Positions 6,683-14,308 of a DNA stretch of 17,572 nucleotides are shown here, one piece after another. The notes beneath the pieces were generated by a model that worked only from the letters and a program-made list of their open reading frames with translations, had not been told where the DNA came from and did not search any database. The DNA comes from Nevskia sp043781855 (GTDB taxonomy: Bacteria > Pseudomonadota > Gammaproteobacteria > Nevskiales > Nevskiaceae). Each line of letters opens with the position of its first letter. Within the stretch, counting starts at the first letter, position 1. The position numbers and the translations under genes were made by a program. Location: NCBI GenBank assembly GCA_043781855.1, contig JAYWBB010000054.1:1-17572 (forward strand). The letters run 5' to 3'.

Positions 6683-7125
6683 ACACGCCATTGTCCGTCC
6701 CGCGGCCGGTTATTCATCACGCGCCCGCGCTGCGCGTTGTCGAGGCAGCAATCGCGAAAGCCGAAGCGCTTGACATTCAGGTCTGCGTCGCGGTCGTCGA
6801 CAGTAGCGGTCGTCTCGCGGCGTTCGCGCGCATGCCGGGCGCGTTCCTGATTGCCAATGACCTCGCGATCAAGAAGGCCGGCAGCGTTGCCGCCGTCGGC
6901 ATTCCAGCCGAGATCGTCGATCAGGCGCTGACTGGTGAAGCGCCGCGGGTACGCGAAGGCGTGCTGGGGCTGCCGCATTTCACCCTGATCCGCGGCGGAT
7001 TGCCGCTGCGCGATGGCAACGCACTGATCGGCGCCGTCGGCGTCTCCGGTGGCAGCGAAGCCCAGGACATCATCTGCGCCGAAGCCGGCGTTGCTGCTCT
7101 CAACAATCGGGAGATTTCCGCATGA
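6679..7125 (+). CDS. GlcG/HbpS (DUF336) domain protein
   Basis: A 148-residue cytoplasmic protein that is essentially one GlcG/HbpS-type domain (PF03928). Family features visible are the 'VCVAVVDSSGRLAAFARMPGA' strand-turn-strand near residues 34-54, the helix 'ANDLAIKKAGSVAA', and the C-terminal 'GALIGAVGVSGG'-like turn, here 'GNALIGAVGVSGGSEAQD'. No signal peptide is seen. GTG 6679 overlaps the ferredoxin stop, and its own stop overlaps the ATG of the dehydrogenase gene (ATGA, 7122-7125), so all three are translationally coupled. The domain binds haem or small corrinoid-like ligands in some relatives, but the role of copies in aromatic catabolic operons is not established. Its fixed place between dmpQ and dmpC suggests a real pathway role rather than a passenger. 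Confidence 0.85.
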   Translation: MNTPLSVPRPVIHHAPALRVVEAAIAKAEALDIQVCVAVVDSSGRLAAFARMPGAFLIANDLAIKKAGSVAAVGIPAEIVDQALTGEAPRVREGVLGLPHFTLIRGGLPLRDGNALIGAVGVSGGSEAQDIICAEAGVAALNNREISA

Positions 7126-8633
7126 GTAACGACTTCGCGGCAGAACGCCCGGCGCTCGGCGCGAGCGCCGGACTTCGGGAGTTCTGTCATTTCATCAATG
7201 GCGAGTTCGTCGGCAGCACGAGCGGCAGGACTTTCGAAAAGCGCCGGCCGACCGACAACGCGCTGATTGGCCATGTCCACGAAGGCGGCAAGCCGGAAGT
7301 CGATGCGGCGGTCGCCGCCGCGCGTGCCGCGATGAAGGGGCCCTGGGGGCGCATGAGTGTCGAGCAGCGCACCGAGTTGCTGTACAAGGTGGCCGACGAA
7401 ATCACGCGCCGCTTCGGCGACTTCGTCGCGGCCGAGATGGCCGATACCGGCCAGCCGAAGACGATGATGGAGCATGCCTTCATCCCCCGAGGCGCAGCGA
7501 ACTTCAAGATCTTCGCGGATGTGGTGAAGAACGTCGCCACCGAATCCTTCATGACGCCGACGCCCGACGGCGCCGGCGCCCTGAACTACGCGCTGCGCGT
7601 GCCGAAGGGCGTGATCGCGGTGGTCTGCCCGTGGAATGCGCCGCTGCTTCTGATGACCTGGAAAGTCGGCCCGGCGCTGGCGTGCGGCAATGCCGTGATC
7701 GTCAAGCCTTCCGAGGAAACGCCAGGCACCGCGACGCTGCTTGGGGAAGTGATGAATGCGGTCGGCATTCCCAAAGGCGTCTACAACGTCGTACACGGCC
7801 TGGGTCCGAATTCCGCCGGCGAATTCCTGACTGGCCACGACGGCGTTGACGCGATCACCTTCACCGGCGAGACGCGTACCGGCACGGCCATCATGAAGGC
7901 GGCCGCCGAAGGCATGCGCGATGTCTCGTTCGAGCTTGGCGGCAAGAACGCCGGCCTGATCTTCGCGGATTGCGATTTCGATGCCGCAGTCGAGAGTGCC
8001 GTGCGTTCGGTATTCCTGAACTGCGGCCAGGTCTGCCTCGGCACCGAGCGGCTGTATGTCGAGCGGCCGATCTTTGACAAGTTCGTTGCCGCATTGAAAG
8101 CACGCGCGGAAAGCCTCAAGTGCGGCGCGCCCGAAGAGAAATCGACCACTCTGGGCCCGCTGATCAGCCACGAACACAAGCGCAAGGTGCTGTCGTATTA
8201 CGCGAAGGCGAAAGCCGAAGGCGCGACCATCGTCACCGGCGGCGGTGTGCCGGAACTGCCCGGCGATCTCGCCAACGGCGCGTGGGTGCAACCGACGATC
8301 TGGACCGGCCTGCCGGAGACGGCCTCCGTCGTGAGCGAGGAAATCTTCGGGCCCTGCTGCCACATCGCGCCGTTCGATCGCGAGGAGGACGCCGTCGACA
8401 TGGCCAACGCCACGGCGTACGGTCTGTCGACGACGATCTGGACACGCGACCTGGCGCGTGCGCATCGCGTTGCTGCGAAGATCGAAGTCGGCATCACCTG
8501 GATCAACAGCTGGTTCCTGCGCGACCTGCGCACGCCGTTCGGGGGTTCGAAGCAATCCGGCATCGGTCGCGAAGGCGGCGTGCATTCCCTGGAGTTCTAC
8601 ACGGAACTCCGCAACGTTTGCGTGAAGCTTTAG
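7122..8633 (+). CDS. dmpC: 2-Hydroxymuconic semialdehyde dehydrogenase
   Basis: A 503-residue NAD-dependent aldehyde dehydrogenase that oxidises 2-hydroxymuconic semialdehyde to 2-hydroxymuconate (the enol form of 4-oxalocrotonate), the entry to the oxidative branch. Catalytic residues visible are N172 ('CPWNAP'), E271 ('FELGGK') and nucleophile C305 ('NCGQVC'). The NAD-site motif 'FTGETRTG' is present, and the C-terminal 'PFGGSKQSGIGREGG' is the typical family end. It is slightly longer than XylG/DmpC (about 486) owing to an N-terminal extension of about 20 residues; the ATG at 7122 is fixed by its ATGA overlap with the upstream gene. Assignment as dmpC rather than another ALDH relies on the position beside dmpE, dmpH and dmpI and on strong overall resemblance. 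Confidence 0.93.
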   Translation: MSNDFAAERPALGASAGLREFCHFINGEFVGSTSGRTFEKRRPTDNALIGHVHEGGKPEVDAAVAAARAAMKGPWGRMSVEQRTELLYKVADEITRRFGDFVAAEMADTGQPKTMMEHAFIPRGAANFKIFADVVKNVATESFMTPTPDGAGALNYALRVPKGVIAVVCPWNAPLLLMTWKVGPALACGNAVIVKPSEETPGTATLLGEVMNAVGIPKGVYNVVHGLGPNSAGEFLTGHDGVDAITFTGETRTGTAIMKAAAEGMRDVSFELGGKNAGLIFADCDFDAAVESAVRSVFLNCGQVCLGTERLYVERPIFDKFVAALKARAESLKCGAPEEKSTTLGPLISHEHKRKVLSYYAKAKAEGATIVTGGGVPELPGDLANGAWVQPTIWTGLPETASVVSEEIFGPCCHIAPFDREEDAVDMANATAYGLSTTIWTRDLARAHRVAAKIEVGITWINSWFLRDLRTPFGGSKQSGIGREGGVHSLEFYTELRNVCVKL

Positions 8634-8650
8634 TGGGCGGCAATACCGGC

Positions 8651-9436
8651 ATGACTCCCGAGCAAATCAGGCACTACGGCGACGAGCTGTACAACGCGCT
8701 CGTCACCCGCACGACCGTGGCGCCGCTGCTCGCGCGCGAGCCGCTGATCACGATCGAAGATGCCTACCGCATCCAGGAACGCATGGTGGCGCGGCGACTC
8801 GAAAAGGGCGAGCGCATCGTCGGCAAGAAGATCGGCGTCACCTCGAAGGCGGTGCAGGACCTGATCGGCGTGACCCGCCCGGACTTCGGCCAGCTGACGT
8901 CGGGCATGGCGTTCTTCGAAAGCGAGGAGGTACCGCTCGGCGGCCTGATCCAGCCGAAGGCCGAGGCGGAAGTGGCGTTCGTGCTGAAGCGCGACCTGAT
9001 CGGCCCCGGCATCACCGCCACCGACGTGATCCGCGCGACCGATTACGTCGTGCCCTGTTTCGAGATCGTCGACTCCCGCATCACCGACTGGAAGATCAAG
9101 ATCCAGGACACGGTGGCCGACAACGCCTCTTGCGGCGTCTTCCTGCTTGGCGACACCAAAAAGAAACCGACCGCGCTCGACCTCAATCTCGCCGGCATGG
9201 TCCTGGAGCGCAACGGCGAGCTGTTTTCGACGTCGGCTGGTGCGGCAGTGCAGGGCGGTCCGGTCAATGCGGTGGTCTGGCTCGCCAATACGCTCGGCGC
9301 GCTGGGCATTCCATTCCGTGCCGGTGAGGTGATCCTGTCCGGCTCGCAGTCGACCCTGGTGCCGGCCGTGGTCGGCGACACGATGCGTTGCACGGTCGGC
9401 GGCCTCGGCAGCTGCAATATCCGTTTTGTCCAATAG
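8651..9436 (+). CDS. dmpE: 2-Hydroxypenta-2,4-dienoate (2-oxopent-4-enoate) hydratase
   Basis: A 261-residue member of the hydratase/decarboxylase family that adds water to 2-hydroxypentadienoate to make 4-hydroxy-2-oxovalerate. Segments such as 'GKKIGVTSKAVQ', 'FEIVDSRITDWKIKIQDTVA' and 'DNASCGVF' match DmpE closely and separate it from the decarboxylase that follows. Likely divalent-metal ligands are E105, E107 ('AEAEVAF') and E138 ('CFEIVDSR'). ATG 8651 is preferred because it gives the family N-terminus; an in-frame GTG at 8633, overlapping the dmpC stop (TAGTG), would add six residues and is a real alternative. It and dmpH have the same length and are ancient paralogues standing in tandem. 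Confidence 0.93.
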   Translation: MTPEQIRHYGDELYNALVTRTTVAPLLAREPLITIEDAYRIQERMVARRLEKGERIVGKKIGVTSKAVQDLIGVTRPDFGQLTSGMAFFESEEVPLGGLIQPKAEAEVAFVLKRDLIGPGITATDVIRATDYVVPCFEIVDSRITDWKIKIQDTVADNASCGVFLLGDTKKKPTALDLNLAGMVLERNGELFSTSAGAAVQGGPVNAVVWLANTLGALGIPFRAGEVILSGSQSTLVPAVVGDTMRCTVGGLGSCNIRFVQ

Positions 9437-9446
9437 AGCCACGACC

Positions 9447-10232
9447 ATGCTCGCACCGAACATCATTGGCGCACTGACCGATCGTGTGCTGCACGCGCAG
9501 GATCACGCGCACACGATCACCAAACTCACCGACGACTACCCGTCGATGACCATCGAAGACGCGTACGCGGTGCAGGACGAACTGCGCCGCCGCTGGCTCG
9601 CGCGCGGCGACCGCGTGGTGGGTCTCAAAGCTGGCCTGACCTCGAAAGCGAAGATGCAGCAGATGGGCATCGACGTGCCGAGCTTCGGCATTCTGACCAA
9701 TGCCATGGCGCGGCCGGAGAACAGCGCAATCGAGATCAGGGAACTCGTGCATCCACGAGTCGAAGCCGAGATCGCCTTCGTGCTGAAGGAAGAACTGAAG
9801 GGTGCGGACTGCACGGTCGAGCAGGTGCTCGCCGCGACCGACTACGTGATCCCTGCGGTCGAGGTCATCGACTCGCGTTACGAGAAATTCAAATTCGACC
9901 TGGTCAGCGTCATCGCCGACAACGGTTCGTCCTCGCGTTACGTGACGGGCGGCCGGCCGCGCGATCCGAAGGAACTGGACCTGCGCACGATCGGCGTCGT
10001 CATCGAGAAGAACGGCGAAATCATGGCGCTCGGCGCCAGTGCTGCGGTGCTGAACCATCCGGCCAACGCGATCGTTATGCTCCTCAAGCACCTCGCCGGA
10101 CGCGGCGAGAGTCTGCCGGCGGGCAGCTACGTCATGACCGGCGGCATCACCGAGGCGATTCCGGTCGCGGCTGGCGATTCCATTGTCGCGCGATTCCAGG
10201 AGATGGGCAGCGTGTCGTTCCGCTTCGTCTGA
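9447..10232 (+). CDS. dmpH: 4-Oxalocrotonate (2-oxo-3-hexenedioate) decarboxylase
   Basis: A 261-residue paralogue of the preceding hydratase, converting 2-oxo-3-hexenedioate to 2-hydroxypentadienoate plus CO2 with Mg2+. Putative metal ligands E106, E108 ('VEAEIAF') and E139 ('AVEVIDSRY') are conserved. Signature differences from DmpE, 'VVGLKAGLTSKAKMQQMG' and 'FKFDLVSVIADNGSSSRYVTG', place it with DmpH/XylI. ATG 9447 follows the dmpE stop by 10 bases; a TTG at 9426 inside dmpE is in frame but unlikely. In well-studied systems the decarboxylase and hydratase form a complex, which keeps the unstable dienol from escaping; the equal lengths and adjacency here suit that. A 44-base gap separates it from dmpI. 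Confidence 0.93.
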   Translation: MLAPNIIGALTDRVLHAQDHAHTITKLTDDYPSMTIEDAYAVQDELRRRWLARGDRVVGLKAGLTSKAKMQQMGIDVPSFGILTNAMARPENSAIEIRELVHPRVEAEIAFVLKEELKGADCTVEQVLAATDYVIPAVEVIDSRYEKFKFDLVSVIADNGSSSRYVTGGRPRDPKELDLRTIGVVIEKNGEIMALGASAAVLNHPANAIVMLLKHLAGRGESLPAGSYVMTGGITEAIPVAAGDSIVARFQEMGSVSFRFV

Positions 10233-10276
10233 AGCGAAAAAAAGAGCATCCGGTCGAACGCGTCAAAGAGGTCAAT

Positions 10277-10519
10277 ATGCCGATCATCGAATTCCATCTG
10301 CTTGAAGGCCGCACGACCGAGATGAAACGCGAGCTCGCCGCGCGCGTCACCGATACGGTCGTCGCTGTACTCGGCGTGAAGCGCGAAAGCGTTCGTATCC
10401 TGATCCATCCGATTGCACCAGAAGATTTCTCGATGGCGGGCGTCACGGCGGCGGATCGTGCCGGGACCCACGTCAACGGTGTCCACATCAACAGCGTCAG
10501 CCTCAGGAGTTCGCCATGA
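10277..10519 (+). CDS. dmpI: 4-Oxalocrotonate tautomerase with C-terminal extension
   Basis: An 80-residue 4-OT that ketonises 2-hydroxymuconate to 2-oxo-3-hexenedioate. After removal of Met, the catalytic Pro1 is exposed ('PIIEFHLLEGR'), and R11, R39 and F50 all fall at the positions known from the Pseudomonas enzyme. The classical enzyme has 62 residues, so this one carries about 17 extra at the C-terminus, ending 'HVNGVHINSVSLRSSP'. ATG 10277 has AAGAGG just upstream (10266-10271). Its stop overlaps the dmpF start (ATGA, 10516-10519), so the extension is part of a coupled junction and not an obvious frame error. It should assemble as a hexamer like other short tautomerases. Confidence 0.93.
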   Translation: MPIIEFHLLEGRTTEMKRELAARVTDTVVAVLGVKRESVRILIHPIAPEDFSMAGVTAADRAGTHVNGVHINSVSLRSSP

Positions 10520-11424
10520 AGAAAATCAAATGCGCACTGATCGGTTCCGGCAACATCGGCACCGATCTGATTTACAAGATCCAGCGCTCGCCAGTGCTCG
10601 ATCCCGTCTGGATGGTCGGCATCGACGCCAATTCGGAAGGCCTCGCGCGTGCGCGCGACATGGGCCTGAAGACGACAGCTGAGGGTGTCGATGGCCTGCT
10701 GCCCTTCGTCGAGGCCGATGGCATCCAGATCGCGTTCGATGCCACCTCGGCTTATGTGCACGCGGAGAATTCGCGCAAGCTGAACGCGCTCGGCGTGATG
10801 ATGATCGACCTGACGCCCGCCGCGATCGGCCCGCTGTGCGTGCCGACGGTGAATCTGGCCGAGCACGCCGCGAAGCGCGCCATGAACGTCAACATGATCT
10901 CCTGCGCCGGGCAGGCGACGATCCCGATCGTCCACGCGGTGTCGCGCGTGCAGGCTGTCGACTATGCCGAAATCATCGCCAGTCTTGCATCGAAGTCGGT
11001 CGGCCCCGGCACGCGCGCGAATCTCGACGAATTCACCTACACCACGTCGAACGCGATCTGCGTGGTTGGCGGTGCACGGCGCGGCAAGGCGCTCGCCGTC
11101 ATCAACCCCGCCGAGCCGCCGATGATCATGCGCAACACGATCTACTGCCTGACCGACGAGGCGCCGGATCAGGCCCGCATTACCGAGTCGGTCATGCGGA
11201 TGATCGGCGAAGTGCAGAAGTACGTGCCGGGTTACCGGCTCGTGAACGGCCCGGTGTTCGACGGCAAGAAGGTCGCGGTGTTCATGGAAGTTGCAGGTCT
11301 TGGCGACTACCTTCCCAAGTACGCCGGCAATCTCGACATCATGACCGCAGCGGCGACGCGCACCGCCGAAATGTTTGCCGAAGGTATTCTCGCAGGTCGT
11401 ATCCACCTCAAAGAGGCAGCCTGA
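10516..11424 (+). CDS. dmpF: Acetaldehyde dehydrogenase (acylating)
   Basis: A 302-residue CoA-acylating acetaldehyde dehydrogenase that turns acetaldehyde, NAD+ and CoA into acetyl-CoA, the last step of the lower pathway. The N-terminal Rossmann motif 'LIGSGNIGTDLIYKI' and the catalytic C130 in 'MISCAGQATIPIVHAV' are clear; length equals that of DmpF/MhpF (about 307-316, here slightly short). ATG 10516 overlaps the dmpI stop. Only one base separates its stop from the dmpG start. In the known structure DmpF and DmpG form a complex and acetaldehyde is channelled between the two active sites; the tight coupling here suits stoichiometric synthesis. Confidence 0.96.
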   Translation: MKKIKCALIGSGNIGTDLIYKIQRSPVLDPVWMVGIDANSEGLARARDMGLKTTAEGVDGLLPFVEADGIQIAFDATSAYVHAENSRKLNALGVMMIDLTPAAIGPLCVPTVNLAEHAAKRAMNVNMISCAGQATIPIVHAVSRVQAVDYAEIIASLASKSVGPGTRANLDEFTYTTSNAICVVGGARRGKALAVINPAEPPMIMRNTIYCLTDEAPDQARITESVMRMIGEVQKYVPGYRLVNGPVFDGKKVAVFMEVAGLGDYLPKYAGNLDIMTAAATRTAEMFAEGILAGRIHLKEAA

Positions 11425-11425
11425 C

Positions 11426-12484
11426 ATGACCGGATTCAGCAACAGCTTGAAAGGCCGCAAGGTCCTGATTCACGACATGTGCCTGCGTGATGGCATGCAC
11501 GCCAAGCGCGAGCAGATATCGACCGCGCAGATGGTCAAGATCGCCACCGCGCTCGACGAGGCCGGCGTACCTTTGATCCAGGTTGCGCATGGCGGCGGTC
11601 TCGGCGGCAACTCGTTGCAGCATGGCTTCGCGCTGCATACGAACGAGGAGTACTGGCAGGCCGTCGTGCCGAAGATGAAGCGTGCGAAGGTTTCTGTACT
11701 GCTGATCCCGGGGCTCGGCACGATGAAGGAATTGCAGCGCGCCTACGATCACGGCGTGAGGAGCGTACATGTCGCGACGCATTGCACCGAGGCCGATACC
11801 GCCCCGCAACACGTCGCCTACGCGCGCAAGCTCGGCATGGACACAACCGGCTTTCTGATGATGGCGCACCTGAATACGCCGGAAGGTCTGGCGAGTCAGG
11901 GCAAGCTGATGGAGAGCTATGGCGCGCAGACGATCTACGTCACCGACTCGGCCGGCTACATGCTGCCGGACGACGTGAAGTCGCGGACCCGGGCGCTGCG
12001 TGAAGCGCTGCGGCCCGAAACCGAGATCGGCTTCCACGGCCACCACAATCTCGGCATGGGCATCGCGAATTCGATTGCGGCAATCGAAGAGGGCGCTTCG
12101 CGTATCGATGCCTCGGTCGCGGGCCTGGGCGCCGGCGCCGGCAACACGCCGCTCGAAGTGTTCGCCGCCGTCTGCGAGCGGATGGGCATCGAAACCGGCT
12201 GCGACCTGTTCAAGCTGATGGACATGGCCGAGGACATCATCGTGCCGATGATGGACCAGATGGTTCGCGTCGACCGCGCCTCGCTGACGCTCGGCTTCGC
12301 CGGCGTCTACTCGACGTTCCTCCTTCACGCCAAGCGGCTCAGCGCGAAGTACGACATTCCGGCGCGTGACATCCTCGTCGAACTCGGTCGCAAGAAGATG
12401 ATCGGCGGCCAGGAAGACATGATCGAAGACACGGCATTGACCATGGCGCGCGAGCGTGGGCTGTTAAAGAAGGCGGCTGCGTAA
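11426..12484 (+). CDS. dmpG: 4-Hydroxy-2-oxovalerate aldolase
   Basis: A 352-residue HMGL-like TIM-barrel aldolase that cleaves 4-hydroxy-2-oxovalerate to pyruvate and acetaldehyde. The active-site residues R21, D22 and H25 ('CLRDGMHA') and metal ligands H204 and H206 ('GFHGHHNLG') align with DmpG R17, D18, H21, H200 and H202 at a constant offset of four. The C-terminal DmpG-type communication domain is present ('TFLLHAKRLSAKYDIPARDIL'). ATG 11426 lies one base after the dmpF stop with AAGAGG at 11411-11416. The frame is open further upstream inside dmpF, but that reading is a shadow. It is followed by 81 bases before dmpB. Confidence 0.96.
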   Translation: MTGFSNSLKGRKVLIHDMCLRDGMHAKREQISTAQMVKIATALDEAGVPLIQVAHGGGLGGNSLQHGFALHTNEEYWQAVVPKMKRAKVSVLLIPGLGTMKELQRAYDHGVRSVHVATHCTEADTAPQHVAYARKLGMDTTGFLMMAHLNTPEGLASQGKLMESYGAQTIYVTDSAGYMLPDDVKSRTRALREALRPETEIGFHGHHNLGMGIANSIAAIEEGASRIDASVAGLGAGAGNTPLEVFAAVCERMGIETGCDLFKLMDMAEDIIVPMMDQMVRVDRASLTLGFAGVYSTFLLHAKRLSAKYDIPARDILVELGRKKMIGGQEDMIEDTALTMARERGLLKKAAA

Positions 12485-12565
12485 TCGCGTTGTGGCGCGT
12501 GCGCACGCATGTCTCCATTCGTGCGCGCAACGCACGTTACTGAAGTGCATGGAGAGGAGAAGATC

Positions 12566-13498
12566 ATGTCGATGAGAGGCGTTCTGAGAGTGGGCGAAGT
12601 CGCGATCCGCGTCATGGACATGAGCAAGTCGCGCGTTCACTACGGCGACCGCATGGGCCTGCACGAGGTCATGGAAGACGCGCAGGGCCGCGTCTATTAC
12701 AAGTGCTGGGACGAGCACGATCATCACTCGATCGTACTGGTGCCTTCCGATCGTCCGGGCATGGACTACTTCGCGTTCAGGGTCCATGACGACGCCACCC
12801 TCACCGCGCTCGCGCCAAAGATAGAAGCCTTCGGTCTCAAGGTCAGGCATATTCCAGCGGGCTTCTATCCGAAGAGCGGACGGCGCATCGAATTCGTTCT
12901 GCCGAGCGGCCACACGATGCAGCTTTACGCGCACAAGGAGCAGGTCGGTAACACGCTAGGTCTCCATAACCCGGGCGTAGTGCCGGACGATGGCGTGATT
13001 CGCGGCATGAATATCAACCGGCTCGATCACATCCTGCTCGGCGGCCAGAACATCGACGACAACGTCAAGCTGTTCACCGAGGTTTTCGATTTCGATCTCA
13101 GCGAAAAACTCATTCATCATGAAGCGAAGATCTCGCTCGCCGTGTTCCTGACCTGCTCGACCACGCCGCACGATATCGCGTTCGTCCTGCAGCCGGAGAA
13201 CAACAAGTTCCATCACGCTTCATTCCTGCTCGAATCCGCACACGATGTCATCAAGGCCGCCGACCGCATCGGCAAGTACCGCATTCCGGTTGACGTCGGT
13301 CCGAACCGCCACGGCGTGACGCGGGGTGCAACGATATATTTCTTCGATCCGAGCGGAAACCGGAACGAAGTGTTCGCCGAGGGCTATGTCCACTATCCGG
13401 ACACGCCAACACTGGTCTGGGATACCACCGAGCTCGGTGCGGCAACGTTCTCGCAAGACTTCACGCCGCGCGAAAGCTTCCTCAATGTTCTGACCTGA
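12566..13498 (+). CDS. dmpB: Catechol 2,3-dioxygenase (extradiol, type I)
   Basis: A 310-residue extradiol ring-cleavage enzyme opening catechol to 2-hydroxymuconic semialdehyde. It has two vicinal-oxygen-chelate modules; the C-terminal one holds the Fe(II) ligands H155 ('RLDHILLGG'), H217 ('KFHHASF') and E268 ('GNRNEVF'), matching H153, H214 and E265 of XylE. The fingerprint 'GPNRHGVTRGATIYFFDPSG' (about residues 245-264) is that of the catechol 2,3-dioxygenase subfamily. ATG 12566 has a strong AGGAG at 12555-12559. The frame is open to 12509, but this adds no family-like sequence. Its place after dmpG, at the distal end and with its own strong ribosome site after an 81-base gap, differs from the dmp/xyl order, where it follows the ferredoxin. 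Confidence 0.96.
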   Translation: MSMRGVLRVGEVAIRVMDMSKSRVHYGDRMGLHEVMEDAQGRVYYKCWDEHDHHSIVLVPSDRPGMDYFAFRVHDDATLTALAPKIEAFGLKVRHIPAGFYPKSGRRIEFVLPSGHTMQLYAHKEQVGNTLGLHNPGVVPDDGVIRGMNINRLDHILLGGQNIDDNVKLFTEVFDFDLSEKLIHHEAKISLAVFLTCSTTPHDIAFVLQPENNKFHHASFLLESAHDVIKAADRIGKYRIPVDVGPNRHGVTRGATIYFFDPSGNRNEVFAEGYVHYPDTPTLVWDTTELGAATFSQDFTPRESFLNVLT

Positions 13499-13511
13499 TT
13501 CGCGCCGCGTC

Positions 13512-14264
13512 ATGAGCGGAAAAGAGATTGCCGTGGTCGTCGGCGCCACCGGGGCGATGGGGCAGGTTATCGCCCAGCGTCTCGCTGCGCGCGGGCTGAA
13601 GGTGGTTGCTGTCGCGCGCTCGGCGGATGCGGTTCGCAGGCTTGCCGAGCGCACGCCGGGTGTCGTCGCCTGTGTTTGCGATATCGCCGTGGATTCGTCG
13701 ATCGAAACCATCCGGGCCGTGCTTGATGCGCCGGTGCGCATGGTCGTGCACGGTCCCGGCGTGGCGACGGCCGGCGGCGTGTTGACGGCGCCAACGGCCG
13801 CCGTGATCGCAGCCGTCGACATCAAGGTCGGCGGCATGATGCGGCTGGCGCGTGCCGTCGATGCGCGGCTGGTGCGCGGCTCGCGGCTGGTCGCGATCGG
13901 CGGTCACTACGGCTTCGAGCCGACGGCCTATGCCGCGACGGCGGGGGTCGCCAACGCCGCCCTTGCCAATCTCATGCGGCAGCTCTCGTGGGCTTACGGT
14001 GAGCGTGGCATCACTGCACATCTGGTCGCGCCGGGGCCGGCGGATACCGATCGGCTTCGTCGGGTCGCGGTCGCGCGCGGCGAGCGCGACGGCATGGACG
14101 CAGAACAGGTGCTGGACGCGATGAGGCAGGAATCCGCAATTGGCGCATTCACCACCGTCGAGCAGATCGCCTGGGCCATCGAGATGCTGCTGGCGCCGGA
14201 AGCCGATGCGCTGGCCGGTGGCACCTTGTTCATGGATGCCGGGCGCAGGAAGGGTTTGCCGTGA
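13512..14264 (+). CDS. SDR-fold oxidoreductase lacking canonical catalytic residues
   Basis: A 250-residue short-chain dehydrogenase/reductase-like protein. The nucleotide-binding strand 'IAVVVGATGAMGQ' (residues 6-18) is clear, and R36 after the second strand suggests NADP(H). The rest of the active site is unusual: the NNAG motif reads 'HGPGVA' (80-85), the catalytic Ser region reads 'IGGHYG', and YxxxK is Y140-A-A-T-A144, so the Lys is missing. The C-terminal 'PGPADTDRLR' is SDR-like. Starts 13 bases after dmpB (ATG 13512) and is clearly in the same operon. It may bind a nucleotide without classical dehydrogenase chemistry, or use another mechanism; substrate unknown. Confidence 0.82.
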   Translation: MSGKEIAVVVGATGAMGQVIAQRLAARGLKVVAVARSADAVRRLAERTPGVVACVCDIAVDSSIETIRAVLDAPVRMVVHGPGVATAGGVLTAPTAAVIAAVDIKVGGMMRLARAVDARLVRGSRLVAIGGHYGFEPTAYAATAGVANAALANLMRQLSWAYGERGITAHLVAPGPADTDRLRRVAVARGERDGMDAEQVLDAMRQESAIGAFTTVEQIAWAIEMLLAPEADALAGGTLFMDAGRRKGLP

Positions 14265-14308
14265 AGCAAACGCCCGCAATTTGTGTGTATTTCAAGTAGA
14301 GACCAACG

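Noticed and set aside
6921..8585. Long antisense open frame (554 codons) opposite the dmpC region
   Set aside because: It lies fully opposite well-supported dmpC and GlcG-like genes, has low-complexity Arg/Ala/Gly/His-rich composition and no recognisable domain; a typical GC-rich shadow.
10147..11460. Long antisense open frame (437 codons) opposite dmpI and dmpF
   Set aside because: Same reasoning: complete overlap with conserved genes, no family resemblance, and composition typical of the complementary strand of GC-rich coding DNA.
12497..12508. Perfect palindrome GCGTGCGCACGC in the dmpG-dmpB gap as an operator
   Set aside because: Short alternating G/C palindromes are frequent by chance in this composition; no second copy, spacing or promoter elements support a site.
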